Origin: Thereva unica
Lineage: Eukaryota > Arthropoda > Insecta > Diptera > Therevidae
Assembly (NCBI GenBank): GCA_949987705.1
Contig: OX465282.1
Coordinates: 61,377,922 to 61,441,921 of the forward strand
Direction of reading: 5' to 3'
DNA: 64,000 bases
Position numbers and translations under genes: made by a program
Notes under the pieces: generated by a model
Told to the model about the DNA's origin: nothing
The model's database searches: none
The model's input: only the letters and a program-made list of their open reading frames with translations
Shown: piece by piece, positions 20,655-30,347 of the stretch
Layout of the letters: each line of letters begins with the position of its first letter
Position numbering within the stretch: the stretch's first letter is position 1

Positions 20655-21003
20655 AGTTACGTCAACATTCCAACATGAAAATGATTACCAGCGACGTTCC
20701 GTAGCATCAGCGTCTACACAGCTCTTTAGTTACAACATTTAATAATAATTCTCAGAAGCAAAATGTAACATGACGCTGCTACAGAACTTCGCTGTGAATT
20801 ATGAAGATGCTTGAAGTGCATTTATTTTAAGTTCGAAATTAAAAAGCTTACTGTAAGCATTCATTGTAAAAGTAACCGTCGCGATCTTAAGATCGTTTTC
20901 ATAGTTTAAATAAAAGTATATTAATTAAAATTAATATAATTATTCGTTTTATTTCTTTTGTTAATTACAAATTCGTTTAACAAAAATAAAAATAAACGTA
21001 ATT
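20655..21003 (+). repeat. 3' LTR of element C
   Basis: 349 bp, starts AGTTACGTCAACATTCC and ends AACGTAATT; CGCG (21004-21007) follows and matches the four bases before the 5' LTR. Confidence 0.95.
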
Positions 21004-21007
21004 CGCG

Positions 21008-21177
21008 CGTCCTATCTTAAACCGATTTAATAGACGTTGTCACGTCAAAAAGGAAAGAAAATTAAATTCTACAATGTCGCTAAAGGATATTGATTATAAT
21101 CTAGCAAATTGATGTTCTCAACTAAAATCAATTTACTTAAGGGGGGAGGTGTTATGTCCCAATTAACAATGACCCCA
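21008..21177. mobile_element. Remnant X: end of another LTR element (polypurine tract and LTR start)
   Basis: AAGGGGGGAGG at 21139-21149 is followed by TGTTATGTCCCAATTAAC, a typical polypurine tract and TG-type LTR start. After about 28 bases it is cut by element F at its CGCG duplication and should resume at 41979 on the other side. The internal part of X before 21139 shows no clear coding frame. Confidence 0.55.
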
Positions 21178-21181
21178 CGCG

Positions 21182-21420
21182 AGTTACGAGCCCCGTTTAA
21201 TTAAATGTAAACATGTTGCACAAATTGCATTCCCATAAGTATCCCTCAACATTTTTATTCCCACAACAAAAGTCATTTCCTTTCCCACAACCAAATTTCC
21301 CAGAATAACACCTGCATCCATCTGCATTCTTTTTCCCATGCAAATTACACTCAAAGGCTTTCATGTAATAAATTTGATCTAAAATAAATCAGTTCAATTT
21401 TACATCTCAAGCTAGAAGCA
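21182..21420 (+). repeat. 5' LTR of element F, first part
   Basis: Matches 41666-41904 with two or three substitutions. It ends with AAGCTAGAAGCA (21409-21420), the duplication made by the LINE insertion. Confidence 0.94.
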
Positions 21421-21705
21421 GCAGTTGTTAAAGTGATCAAAATAAACAGACTACGATTGATTGGTCATGTACAACGAGGTGGAGAACGAAACCCGACAAA
21501 GATAGTGCTGGAGAAAGCTCCACCAGGAAAACAGAGATCATGAGCGCGTTCAAAAACCTTACTATAGTAAACCACGAGGAAAGCTGTGGTTATGCTGCAT
21601 CACTTCACTTAACCACGAAAGTTTATGTTTAACCATGGAGGTTTTTGAACGCACCGTGGTTAACTACGTGGTAAAGAAAAATTAAAATTTTTTTCCATAA
21701 AATAG

Positions 21706-22184
21706 TGTTACGTTTTACGGCTTAACGGATTCGTAGGATTAATTAAGGAATACACTTTTTAATAATCCACACAATAATTTATTTATCACAAACCAAACAC
21801 AATTTAAAAATAAACACAATTCTTAGAGTTCACTATAATCACTAGCAAATTTAATATTTCGCACTATTCAATTCTAATTATCGCTTTTTATTTCACTACT
21901 TTTCACTGTTCTCACTTTAAAACACTTGTATCGCCTTTATAATCAAAACTGACTCGATAGCGGCTGCCAGGCGCTTTTATATAGGCAGCTCCACCTTTGT
22001 CTACTTTCTGGAACCTTCGTTTTCTGGTTCCTTGTGGTATGTTCTATATTTCTTTTAGTTTCGACCAGCTTGAAGTTGTCTTCGCTTATCGCTCGTTAGT
22101 TTAGTACATAAATTCTTAATTCAGACAACAACCGAAAATCGTTGATTCATCCTCTCGACAAACAGATGGCGCATAATCATCACA
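21706..22184 (-). repeat. 3' LTR of element G (plus-strand left)
   Basis: 479 bp, plus-strand ends TGTTACG and ATCATCACA. On the minus strand it follows the purine tract GAAGGGGGCAA (complement of 22185-22195). A TATA-like CTTTTATATAGG lies at about 21974-21985. Confidence 0.95.
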
Positions 22185-22195
22185 TTGCCCCCTTC

Positions 22196-25100
22196 TTAGG
22201 ACTGTTCGTCCCGAACAGTTGTCCATTCTGGATCCGGCTGATGATATGGGCACAGCCTGTCTATGTGCACAATCTTCTTCTTTGCTTTGGGTCCTTGTTG
22301 AATCCTGTAGACCACATCGTTGATCCGTGTTAGGATTTTATAGGGCCCCTCCCACTGACGCTGAAGTTTCGGAGACTTGCCTTTCCGTCTTCGAGGGTTG
22401 AACAGCCAAACGAGGTCACCTATCTTAAGATGCTTCCTTGCAAGCTGATGGATATCTGCGAGTCGATCACGAAGTTCACCTGTATAACCGCCAGTAGACT
22501 CGTTGCTGTCAACAGGTGTCCCAAATTTCAAGTCGCTTGGCAGCCGGATTTGTCTTCCACAAATCACACTACAAGGGGTTTGTCCTGTGGAATTATGAAC
22601 CGCTGTCCGATATGCCATTAGAAATATAGGGATGTAACTGTCCCAGTCACGCTGGTGCTCACTAACAACTTTCCTTAGGTGTTCTAGCATTGTCCTGTTG
22701 AATCGCTCTACCATTCCATCGGACTGGGGATGAAGGGGCGTCGTCCTGGTCTTCTTCACTCCAAGTATCTTACATACTTCTTGAAAAACTTGAGATTCAA
22801 AGTTTCTCCCTTGGTCAGAGTGAAGCTCATGAGGAACACCAAATCTGCAGATCCAATTGTTCACTAATTCCTCTGCAATAGTGACTGCTTCCTGATTTGG
22901 AATGGCATATGCTTCGGGCCACTTACTGAAGTAGTCCATGACCACCAAAATGTATCGATTTCCTCGGTCTGACACCGGAAAAGGTCCCGCCACATCGATT
23001 GCGATTCTTTCAAATGGGGCTCCCACGTTGTATTGCTGCATTTCTCCTTTTGTTCTTACCCGAGGGCCCTTACTGCTGGCACAAGTTGTGCATTTACGGC
23101 ACCAGTCTGCAACATCGTCTCGCATATGAAGCCAATAGAATCTCTCTCTTATTTTCGCCAAAGTTTTATTGACTCCCAGATGTCCTCCTGAAGCGCCGTT
23201 ATGACACTCCTCTCTTATTCTAACGCGAGGGACTAATACCTGCATTCGATGAGAGGTACCGTCAGCGGTTTCCCATTTGCGCTTTAATACTCCTCGCTCA
23301 ATGTACAACGAATCCCATTGGGCCCAATAGCTCTTCAGGGTCTCGCTCCTCTCAGCAATGTCCTTCCATTCAGGCTTTTCCTCGTATTCCTTCCATGTCA
23401 GAATTGAAGAAATATCCGGGTCGTCGCGTTGGGCGTCTCGGAGTCCCTGGTCATCCCATCCTGTCGTTGGCTCGACTGTTGTCCTTTGACACTTTTCCTC
23501 GATACGTCCACAATGTTTGCAGTCTGGTACGCATGGTCGCCGGGAGAGTGCATCTGCATTTCCATGGTTTCTTCCCTTTCTGTGGTCTATATTGAAGTCG
23601 TAGGACTGAAGTCTCTCTATCCATCTTGCCACTTGTCCTTCAGGGTTTTTGAATTGCATCAGCCATTTTAATGCTGCATGATCCGTTCGAAGGATGAGGT
23701 TTTGCCCATAGAGATACTTGTGGAAGTGTTTAGTTGAGTCCACGATTGCCAATAGTTCCCGTCTTGTGACACAGTAATTCCGCTCCGATTTTGACAGCGC
23801 TCTACTGTAATAAGCTATGACCTTTTCCTGTCCGTCGAAGTTTTGTGATAGCACTGCACCAATCCCGATATTACTCGCGTCTGTGTCCAATATGAATCTT
23901 TCGCCTGGCTTCGGGTATGTGAGTATTGGTGCTTGGCAAAGTCCTCGTTTTAGTGTGTTGAAACTTTCCTCGCACTTTTCTGTCCAGATAAATGATTTTC
24001 CTTTTTCTGTCAGTTTATGTAATTCCCTAGCTATGTCGGCAAAATTTCTGACAAAACGCCTATAATAGGTAGCAAGTCCCAAAAATCTTCGAAGTTCATG
24101 TTTATCCTTCGGTGTGGGCCAATTCTTAACCGCTGTTATTTTCTCAGGATCTGTTTGAACTCCATTGGATGAAACCACATGTCCGAGATAGTTGACTTTG
24201 TCTCTGAACAGTACGCACTTTTTAGGACTGAGTTTCAGTTGGGCTGTTTTCAACTTTTGGAAAACCTCTCGTAGATTGCCCAGATGTTCCTCGAAACTTT
24301 TTCCAACGACGATGATATCGTCCAAATAAACCAGACAAGTCTTCCACGTCAGTCCTCGCAAGACGCATTCCATCAGGCGTTCGAATGTAGCTGGAGCATT
24401 ACACAGTCCAAACGGCATGACTGTAAACTGCCACAGGCCGTTTCCTACGGAGAAGGCTGTCTTTTCTCGGTCCTCCGGGTGAATTTCGACTTGCCAGTAG
24501 CCGTTCTTAAGATCAAAGGTAGAAAACCATTTAGCTCCAGAGAGAGTATCCAGTGTGTCATCGATACGAGGTAATGGGTAGCTGTCCTTTTTAGTGATGT
24601 CGTTTAACCGCCGATAATCCACGCAAAATCTTGTACTGCCATCTTTCTTTCTGACTAGAACCACGGGAGACATCCAAGGGCTTTTCGACTCCTCTATAAG
24701 GCCTTGTCTTCTCATATCTTCAATCATACCGGCTGCCTCTTCCCGCTTGGCTAGTGGTAGTCTTCTCGGCGGTTGTTTAATTGGCTGGGCATCTTTGGTG
24801 TCGATCCTGTGTTGAACGCTGTCCGTTTTTCCAAAGTCATCATCTCTCATGGCGAAGATATCACTGAAATCCTCTACTAATTTCCTTGCCTGGAGATACT
24901 GTTTTTGTTCAAGACAACTAGTTGAGAGCACTGCGTTTACTAATTTCGTGGCCTTTGGCTTTGGTTTTGGAACCGTTTCGATGTTAGCGCACTCCACTAA
25001 TGTTATCTGTTCTGCCGGTTCTCCTTTCCCCAAAACCGTATCCTTCTTCAATCGTACTTCTCGTTCGTTAGTATTTAGCACTCTCACGAATACTTCCTTC

Positions 25101-25717
25101 TTGTCGTCGATGCTCACCAGACATTTTCCAATCGCTATATTTTTGCTTTGTTCCGTTTTTTCTGGTTCTATAAGGTAAAATCGGTAGCTCCCGGGATCAC
25201 CATCGACTATCGCTCGTACCAATTTCTCAGCACACGGAGGAAGCACGGTATCTTCACGAGCGATGACTTTAAGCTGCGAATAACAAGTGTATCCTGTGGC
25301 CATTGGAATCTCCTTGTTGTCATATCTCAGTATTTCCTCTCCAATGTCCAGTAGAATTTTATGTGCTTTCATAAAGTCCAGACCGAGAATACACTCGTCT
25401 GTTATATCAGCTACCAGGAACGAATGTGAAAATCCAATGTCAGCAAGAACCACATCCAACATAATTTCCCCGTGTAATCGTACTGGCTCTCCTGTTGCAG
25501 TTTTCAGTCTGTATTGGCGTGCGTCTTTCAGCCATTTATTGCCGACCATGTCAGCCCGGATAACAGATTTTGAAGCACCAGTGTCTACAGTTATTGTGCA
25601 TTTTTCTGCTCCAATCTTTCCATCGATGACCAGGCTGTTGCCACTGCGCTGCAGTTGTTTGATGGTGGTGATGATGACACCGGGGGCTTCGATTTCCCCG
25701 ACTAACTCCCGCCCCAT
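22196..25717 (-). CDS. pol: Pol polyprotein of element G (protease, RT, RNase H, integrase), intact
   Basis: 1173 residues without interruption. Protease active site VDTGAS at D45 and LGLDFM near 111-116. Reverse transcriptase from about 300, with FCVDYRRLND near 364-373, FTVMPFGLCNAPATFERL near 431-448 and catalytic YLDD at 464-467. RNase H starts at DTDAS (D611) and includes TDHAALKWL near 678-686. Integrase has the zinc finger H839/H846 and CRKCTTC 873-879, and catalytic D908, D968 and E1004 with 35 residues between the last two. A GPYKILTRINDVVYRI module near the C-terminus matches the GPY/F domain of gypsy integrases. The frame is open a little upstream of the ATG, overlapping the end of gag, so it is probably made by a frameshift. 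It is the best-preserved pol of the window. Confidence 0.96.
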   Translation of the reverse strand: MGRELVGEIEAPGVIITTIKQLQRSGNSLVIDGKIGAEKCTITVDTGASKSVIRADMVGNKWLKDARQYRLKTATGEPVRLHGEIMLDVVLADIGFSHSFLVADITDECILGLDFMKAHKILLDIGEEILRYDNKEIPMATGYTCYSQLKVIAREDTVLPPCAEKLVRAIVDGDPGSYRFYLIEPEKTEQSKNIAIGKCLVSIDDKKEVFVRVLNTNEREVRLKKDTVLGKGEPAEQITLVECANIETVPKPKPKATKLVNAVLSTSCLEQKQYLQARKLVEDFSDIFAMRDDDFGKTDSVQHRIDTKDAQPIKQPPRRLPLAKREEAAGMIEDMRRQGLIEESKSPWMSPVVLVRKKDGSTRFCVDYRRLNDITKKDSYPLPRIDDTLDTLSGAKWFSTFDLKNGYWQVEIHPEDREKTAFSVGNGLWQFTVMPFGLCNAPATFERLMECVLRGLTWKTCLVYLDDIIVVGKSFEEHLGNLREVFQKLKTAQLKLSPKKCVLFRDKVNYLGHVVSSNGVQTDPEKITAVKNWPTPKDKHELRRFLGLATYYRRFVRNFADIARELHKLTEKGKSFIWTEKCEESFNTLKRGLCQAPILTYPKPGERFILDTDASNIGIGAVLSQNFDGQEKVIAYYSRALSKSERNYCVTRRELLAIVDSTKHFHKYLYGQNLILRTDHAALKWLMQFKNPEGQVARWIERLQSYDFNIDHRKGRNHGNADALSRRPCVPDCKHCGRIEEKCQRTTVEPTTGWDDQGLRDAQRDDPDISSILTWKEYEEKPEWKDIAERSETLKSYWAQWDSLYIERGVLKRKWETADGTSHRMQVLVPRVRIREECHNGASGGHLGVNKTLAKIRERFYWLHMRDDVADWCRKCTTCASSKGPRVRTKGEMQQYNVGAPFERIAIDVAGPFPVSDRGNRYILVVMDYFSKWPEAYAIPNQEAVTIAEELVNNWICRFGVPHELHSDQGRNFESQVFQEVCKILGVKKTRTTPLHPQSDGMVERFNRTMLEHLRKVVSEHQRDWDSYIPIFLMAYRTAVHNSTGQTPCSVICGRQIRLPSDLKFGTPVDSNESTGGYTGELRDRLADIHQLARKHLKIGDLVWLFNPRRRKGKSPKLQRQWEGPYKILTRINDVVYRIQQGPKAKKKIVHIDRLCPYHQPDPEWTTVRDEQS

Positions 25718-25728
25718 GGAGTCAGTCT

Positions 25729-26952
25729 TTATTCGTTTCCCTGCTGCTGTCTGCGGGGAGACACGGAGTCATTGTTTTCGGCCCCCCTCTGGTCACCTTT
25801 CTGCCTATGTCCGCATTTTTCACAACATTTTTCGCCACTCCTATTTTCTGGAGACTCTGCTCTCCTTCGCTTTCTGCAATTCCTTTGCAAATGACCCGGT
25901 TCACTACAGTTCCAGCATCGGAGTCGACCGCGTATTTCCGTTGCATTCATTCTGTTGCAAATATCCTCTGTTGTGTGGATCTCTCTGAGGCGGACTGCAC
26001 TTCTTGATGCTTGCCTCGCTGCCTCGTATGCCAGAGCATATGCCAAAACTTCTGCGGTATTCTTCTTTCCGGCCAATCTGGCTGCCTGTTGTAGATCCCG
26101 GTCAGCAAAAGAGTTAAGGAAAGCCTCTCTTGCTACTTCGTTGATGTAGTCTTGGCCGAAGCTAGGATAAGCCAGATGCACTAACCTCTCGATATCGGCG
26201 CATAGTTGTTGTAAAGTTTCTCCTGGCTTTTGAAGTCGATTGCGAAGTTGAAGTCGATAAACCTCTTGCATGTGCTGATCACCGTAATGCATTTCCAGCG
26301 CTTTAACTAAGAACCCGTAGCTGTTGCGATGTTCTGCTGGTATTGACTGCAATATTTCTGCTGCTGTGCCCCTTAGTGACAACGTTAAGGCCGTTGCTTT
26401 CTCCTCCTCAGTCCAGAAATTGCCTGCTGCTGCTGCTTCGAATTGGAGCTTATAAGTAGACCATGGGCTTTGCCCGTCGAAAGTTGGGGGCTGCAATTTC
26501 CTAACTCCGATGACTTCGTGAGATGCTACCGCTGGGTGGTGATTCTTTACCCTTTCTAGATCGGCTCTGACGGTTTCTAGTTCAATTTCGAGTTTTCCCA
26601 GATCATTCCTTACATTTGCCTTGATGGAGAATTCGAGACTTTCCAGATCATTCCTTACATTTTCGATTTTCTGCTCCAGCTGGTTCTTCTGTTTTTCCAT
26701 CGACTCTTTGAGTTCTGCGATCGAACGTTCATGAACTACTGTTAACATTTTTTGTTCATCTTTTAACGCCAACATTTCCGCCTTGATCTCTGTTGTCGCT
26801 TCCCTCATATCTGCCTTCATCTCCGCTGTCGCTTCTTTCATCTCCGCTGATGCATGTTCTTGCGTTTCTTTCATCACCATCAATGTCTTAAAGAGTTCTG
26901 CCATACTCACTGTCGATTCTTCTGGTTCCGCTTCTACCTCGTCTTCAAACAT
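25729..26952 (-). CDS. gag: Gag of element G with long N-terminal coiled coil and one zinc knuckle
   Basis: A 407-residue structural protein. Residues about 15-137 are a long charged heptad-like coiled coil with repeated EMKEATAEMKA and VRNDLESLE units. A retrotransposon capsid domain follows (LQPPTFDGQSPWSTYKLQFE at about 153-172, then TALTLSLRGTAAEIL). One CX2CX4HX4C knuckle, CWNCSEPGHLQRNC, is at C346-C359. A basic tail and a stop at 25729 follow, and pol lies in a different frame. No interruption is seen. Gag and pol together suggest an element that could still move if transcribed. Confidence 0.95.
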   Translation of the reverse strand: MFEDEVEAEPEESTVSMAELFKTLMVMKETQEHASAEMKEATAEMKADMREATTEIKAEMLALKDEQKMLTVVHERSIAELKESMEKQKNQLEQKIENVRNDLESLEFSIKANVRNDLGKLEIELETVRADLERVKNHHPAVASHEVIGVRKLQPPTFDGQSPWSTYKLQFEAAAAGNFWTEEEKATALTLSLRGTAAEILQSIPAEHRNSYGFLVKALEMHYGDQHMQEVYRLQLRNRLQKPGETLQQLCADIERLVHLAYPSFGQDYINEVAREAFLNSFADRDLQQAARLAGKKNTAEVLAYALAYEAARQASRSAVRLREIHTTEDICNRMNATEIRGRLRCWNCSEPGHLQRNCRKRRRAESPENRSGEKCCEKCGHRQKGDQRGAENNDSVSPRRQQQGNE

Positions 26953-26969
26953 GTAGGTGGGTGCATGCC

Positions 26970-27410
26970 AAAATCCAGAAAGAGAAAATCCAGAAAAATT
27001 TTAAAAATCCTGAAACGACAAAATCCAGAAATGACAAAATCCAGAAATGACAAAATCCAGAAACGACAAAATCCAGAAACGACAAAATCCAGAAACGACA
27101 AAATCCTGATTTTGCCGAATTAGCAAAACAAACTTATAATTGAAGTTGGTCTAGAAAAGAATTTCTGTTTCGATTTATGTTATTTATTTATGTTATCAAC
27201 TTTATTATTTATTAAAAATGTTTCGATATTTTTGTTTTTAACACCATTTTTCTGGATTTTTCCTGGATTTTGTCATTTCTGGATTTTGTCGTTTCTGGAT
27301 TTTGTCGTTTCTGGATTTTGTCATTTCTGGATTTTGTCGTTTCTGGATTTTGTCGTTTCTGGATTTTGTCTTTCTGCATTTTGTCTTTCTGGATTTTGTC
27401 TTTCTGGATT
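26970..27410. repeat. Inverted pair of short tandem arrays in the leader of element G
   Basis: About eight units of the type AAATCCAGAAACGACA run from about 26970 to 27107, and about ten units of the reverse complement (TCTGGATTTTGTCGTT) from about 27247 to 27406, in 15-18 bp steps. The two arrays are complementary, so transcript or single-stranded DNA could form a long hairpin around a loop of about 140 bases. The arrays lie between the primer binding site and gag. Confidence 0.9.
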
Positions 27411-27589
27411 ATGACGTATATCCCCGTTGACAACGAGCGTTTACTTAATTCTTTTTTCAACTCTACAGTGCGCAAATCCACTAGCTTTCGACCCATTTTA
27501 TTAATAAGTCCTTATTTCTCACGCACAAAATTTAAATTCCAATCACAATTATTGTTCAAGTTCACTTATTTCACTTATCTCTTAATTAA

Positions 27590-27608
27590 TCCCACTTCTG
27601 ACACCAAT
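27590..27608 (-). other. Primer binding site of element G
   Basis: On the minus strand the sequence directly after the LTR is ATTGGTGTCAGAAGTGGGA. A TGGTGTCAGAAGTGG-type site is common in non-env gypsy elements of animals. The tRNA is not assigned here. Confidence 0.75.
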
Positions 27609-27960
27609 TGTTACGTTTTTACGGCTTAACGGATTCGTAGGATTAATTAAGGAATACACTTTTTAATAATCCACACAATCCCCGCGATTCTACATCACAG
27701 AAATCTGACTATAAACAGAAAAAGGCGAAAAAGCTTAAAGCTCTTGGCCCTTTGGTGGAGACTATGTGCTTTTGTTAGAAAAAGCAGGGATTTGGTATTC
27801 TGGATGTCAGATCTAACAAATGAAGGGGAAATGCAAGCTTTGAAAATCTAACTATAGCCAGCGACTCGCGAGCTGGCTGCGTTGGTCATGTTAATGATTT
27901 CGGTATTTACTTTCTTCGAAGCGCGAGGTTTAAAAAAGTGAAGCAATTATTAAAAAAAAA

Positions 27961-29316
27961 ATGGACTCACATACAAGAAGGTTGTTGCGTGTTTTGAAGT
28001 TGCTTTTACAACTTCTGGAGGAAAATGTGCAATCCGAAATATTGAGGTAGGTGATTATTAATGTTTACCCAGCGCTCGAAGTGCAATGATTCTTTCTTGC
28101 AGACGTCAAAGGAGTTCAATGCGGCTATTGAGAGACTCCTGCAATCCATTTGATACTTTGAGTGATCGGCAGTTCCGTCGGAATTTCCGATTTCCAAAAC
28201 GGATTGTCCGCAAACTGGTCGATACTCTTCATCCATTTTATGAGGACCACAACTCAATGATTTCATTTGAGGTGAAAGTGTTAGTCGCATTAAAATTTTT
28301 TGCATGTGGATCATATCAAAATACAATTGGATGTCACGGAGCACTCAATCTAAGCCAATCGTCGGTTTGTCGAGCGATAGAAAAGGTGTCGCATTTGATT
28401 GTACGACACATGCACTCGTACATATGTTTTCCAAAGACTCTAGCCGAAGTCGATGTGGTCGCAAGTGGCTTCCGTAGGAAGTTCGGATTAGAGAATGTGG
28501 CTGGATGCATCGATTGCACCCATATTGCAATTGTGGCGCCGCCCTATACCGACGTTGAACACCAGCCAAGGCATTACCGCAATAGGAAAAGATTCTACAG
28601 CATTAATGTAGAAGCAGTAAGTACCTCACCATATGTATAAAAAATTCATTTAAAAATGTTTAATTTTTTTAGATTTGTGATGCAAACTTGAGGTTTCTGT
28701 CGGTAAACGCAAAGTTTCCCGGAGCATGCCACGACAGTGGAATATGGCAGATGTCCCGAGCGCGGTCTGCAATGCGAGAGTTGCAGACGGTTCGGCAGTG
28801 CTGGCTATTAGGAGACAGCGGATACCCTCTGGAACCATAGCTATTAACGCCCTATAGGGCAACAACCGCGGAGCATGAAGAGCTCTTCAACCAAAGGCAC
28901 ATCAGTTCACGAAACACCATTGAAAGAGCCTTTGGGGTTTTAAAAGCCAAGTTCCGCTGTCTTCTAAAACACCGGACATTGCATTACCACCCAACAAAGG
29001 CAGGTTCCATCATTAACAGCTGCTTCATTCTATATAATTTTCTCCTGGACGAAGGCGCCATGAATGATGACGATGAGGACAACAATGAAGATGGTAGCTT
29101 TGCTGAGAGCATGGAAGTGGAGCATGATAATCCAGCACACGAAGATGTCATCGATGATATGAATTTTTCAGCGGGTATAACTATTTGGAAATGATACAAT
29201 TTGGGAATTACTTTTTAAAATATTATTTTTCAGCTCCTGTCGACGGTGATTTGCTCATGCGCGCTCGAGAAATGCGCGATGACTATGCTCGTTCGCTTTT
29301 GAATGCTGAGCATTAA
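27961..29316 (+). pseudogene. HARBI1-like DDE transposase, four exons, one in-frame TAG
   Basis: Exons 27961-28046, 28103-28616, 28673-29174 and 29234-29316 have GT-AG boundaries (GAG/GTAGGT...TTGCAG/ACG, GCA/GTAAGT...TTTTAG/ATT, GCGG/GTATAA...TTTCAG/CTC) and join in frame. The N-terminal part has a helix-turn-helix (LNLSQSSVCRAIEKV). The catalytic residues are D in GCIDCTHIAI, D in LLGDSGYPL and E in NTIERAFGVLKAKF. The single defect seen is TAG at 28838-28840 right after GDSGYPLEP, where the family usually has tryptophan. It lies between the second D and the E, so the protein would lose its last catalytic residue unless the stop is read through. Confidence 0.9.
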
Positions 29317-29440
29317 ATAAGCTAAAATAGACATAAACAATTTATAAACAAAAAAAATTCAATTCAAAATTATATAATTAAAATAATAAAAACAGTTCAT
29401 AAATAAAACAAAAAAAAATATTTCCATTAAATTTGCTATT

Positions 29441-30347
29441 CTAGGTTCCATAGTCGAGGCGGTCGGCGATGCGCCCTAGCAGAGCCAACATCGCTTCCAT
29501 CTGCTGGCTACGACGCTCCTCACTAGCTTCCGTCCTGCGATGTCTTTCCGCCTCGGCTGCATCGATCGCTTGTTGCCGCTCCTGAGCGGCAGTGATTGAG
29601 GCAACAATGTCTGCAATGCCTTGCAGGACTTTTAAAAAATATATATAATATTTTGTTTTTAGGTACACTTTTTAATTACCGTCAGTTGTTCTTGTTGCGG
29701 GGGTTTGGGAACATCGCTGCCTGCTTCCCGAGGGGTGTGATTCTGCTGGTTGATCCGTTAGTGCTGTCGGTGGATCCGCTGGCACAGTCTCTGGAACAGC
29801 GACTCTCCTGTCCGGTCCATGGCCCAAATCGCCGATGGTGCGGTTACCTTCAACGATAACCCGGCCGAAACAGTTGAGGGCGCGTTCATCGAAGGGGCTG
29901 AGGCCAGCGCCTTCTGGACCACCACCAGTTCCACCGACATGGGCGGTGATTTTTCGGGTCCGGCTTCGCAGCTGGTACTCCCAGCCCTTCAGATTCTGCA
30001 AAGTTTTTATTATTTAAATTTTTTTAAAAGTTTTGAAAAGTTATTACCAACTGCCATTCCTCAACGCTCCTTTTTGGGCCAAGCGTGTTCAGCCGGGTTG
30101 TCAACTGCTGCCAAAGGCTTCTGTAACCATCGGCTAACTTGTCCAGCACTTGAGGGTGGCGCTCGCAGAAGCTGATGTAGTACTCATGCTGTGCATGAGT
30201 AGTGCGATTGCGAGCACTGCCACGGTGCCTTGCGGCCCCTTCATGCTGGATTGTTGATCCGGAGTTTTGCGCCTGTTTATCATTTTGCACGGGCTCCTCC
30301 TCGTTGTCCGCCACTACTGTTCCAGAAAATACCTCTTCCGAATTCAT
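29441..30347 (-). CDS. Second Harbinger gene: zeste-like Myb/SANT DNA-binding protein, three exons
   Basis: Minus-strand exons 30347-30048, 29995-29680 and 29628-29441 join in frame across introns of 52 and 51 bp with GT-AG ends (TTG/GTAATA...TGCAG/AAT; ACG/GTAATT...AAAAG/TCC). The product is 267 residues. The region EYYISFCERHPQVLDKLAD ... LWQQLTTRLNTLG ... EEWQ ... GWEYQLRSRTRK has the tryptophan spacing of the zeste-type DNA-binding domain, split by the first intron. The C-terminal 60 residues are an E/R/Q-rich coiled coil ending in an LGRIADRL segment. In Harbinger elements this partner binds DNA and brings the transposase into the nucleus. No stop is seen. Confidence 0.85.

Larger units (their letters stand above)
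12248..21003 (+). mobile_element. Element C: errantivirus-type LTR retrotransposon with gag, pol, env
   Basis: Bounded by two LTRs that begin AGTTAC and end TAATT, flanked by CGCG on both sides (12244-12247, 21004-21007). Both the AGTTA...TAATT termini and the alternating purine-pyrimidine 4-bp duplication are typical of insect errantiviruses. About seven small differences between the LTRs suggest moderate age. Gag, protease, reverse transcriptase, integrase and env are all detectable but gag, pol and env contain frame breaks, and two unrelated insertions (14391-14904, 16135-17815) interrupt pol. Confidence 0.95.

Noticed and set aside
22196..26150. Many plus-strand ORFs opposite gag and pol of element G
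   Set aside because: All are shadows of the intact minus-strand genes.
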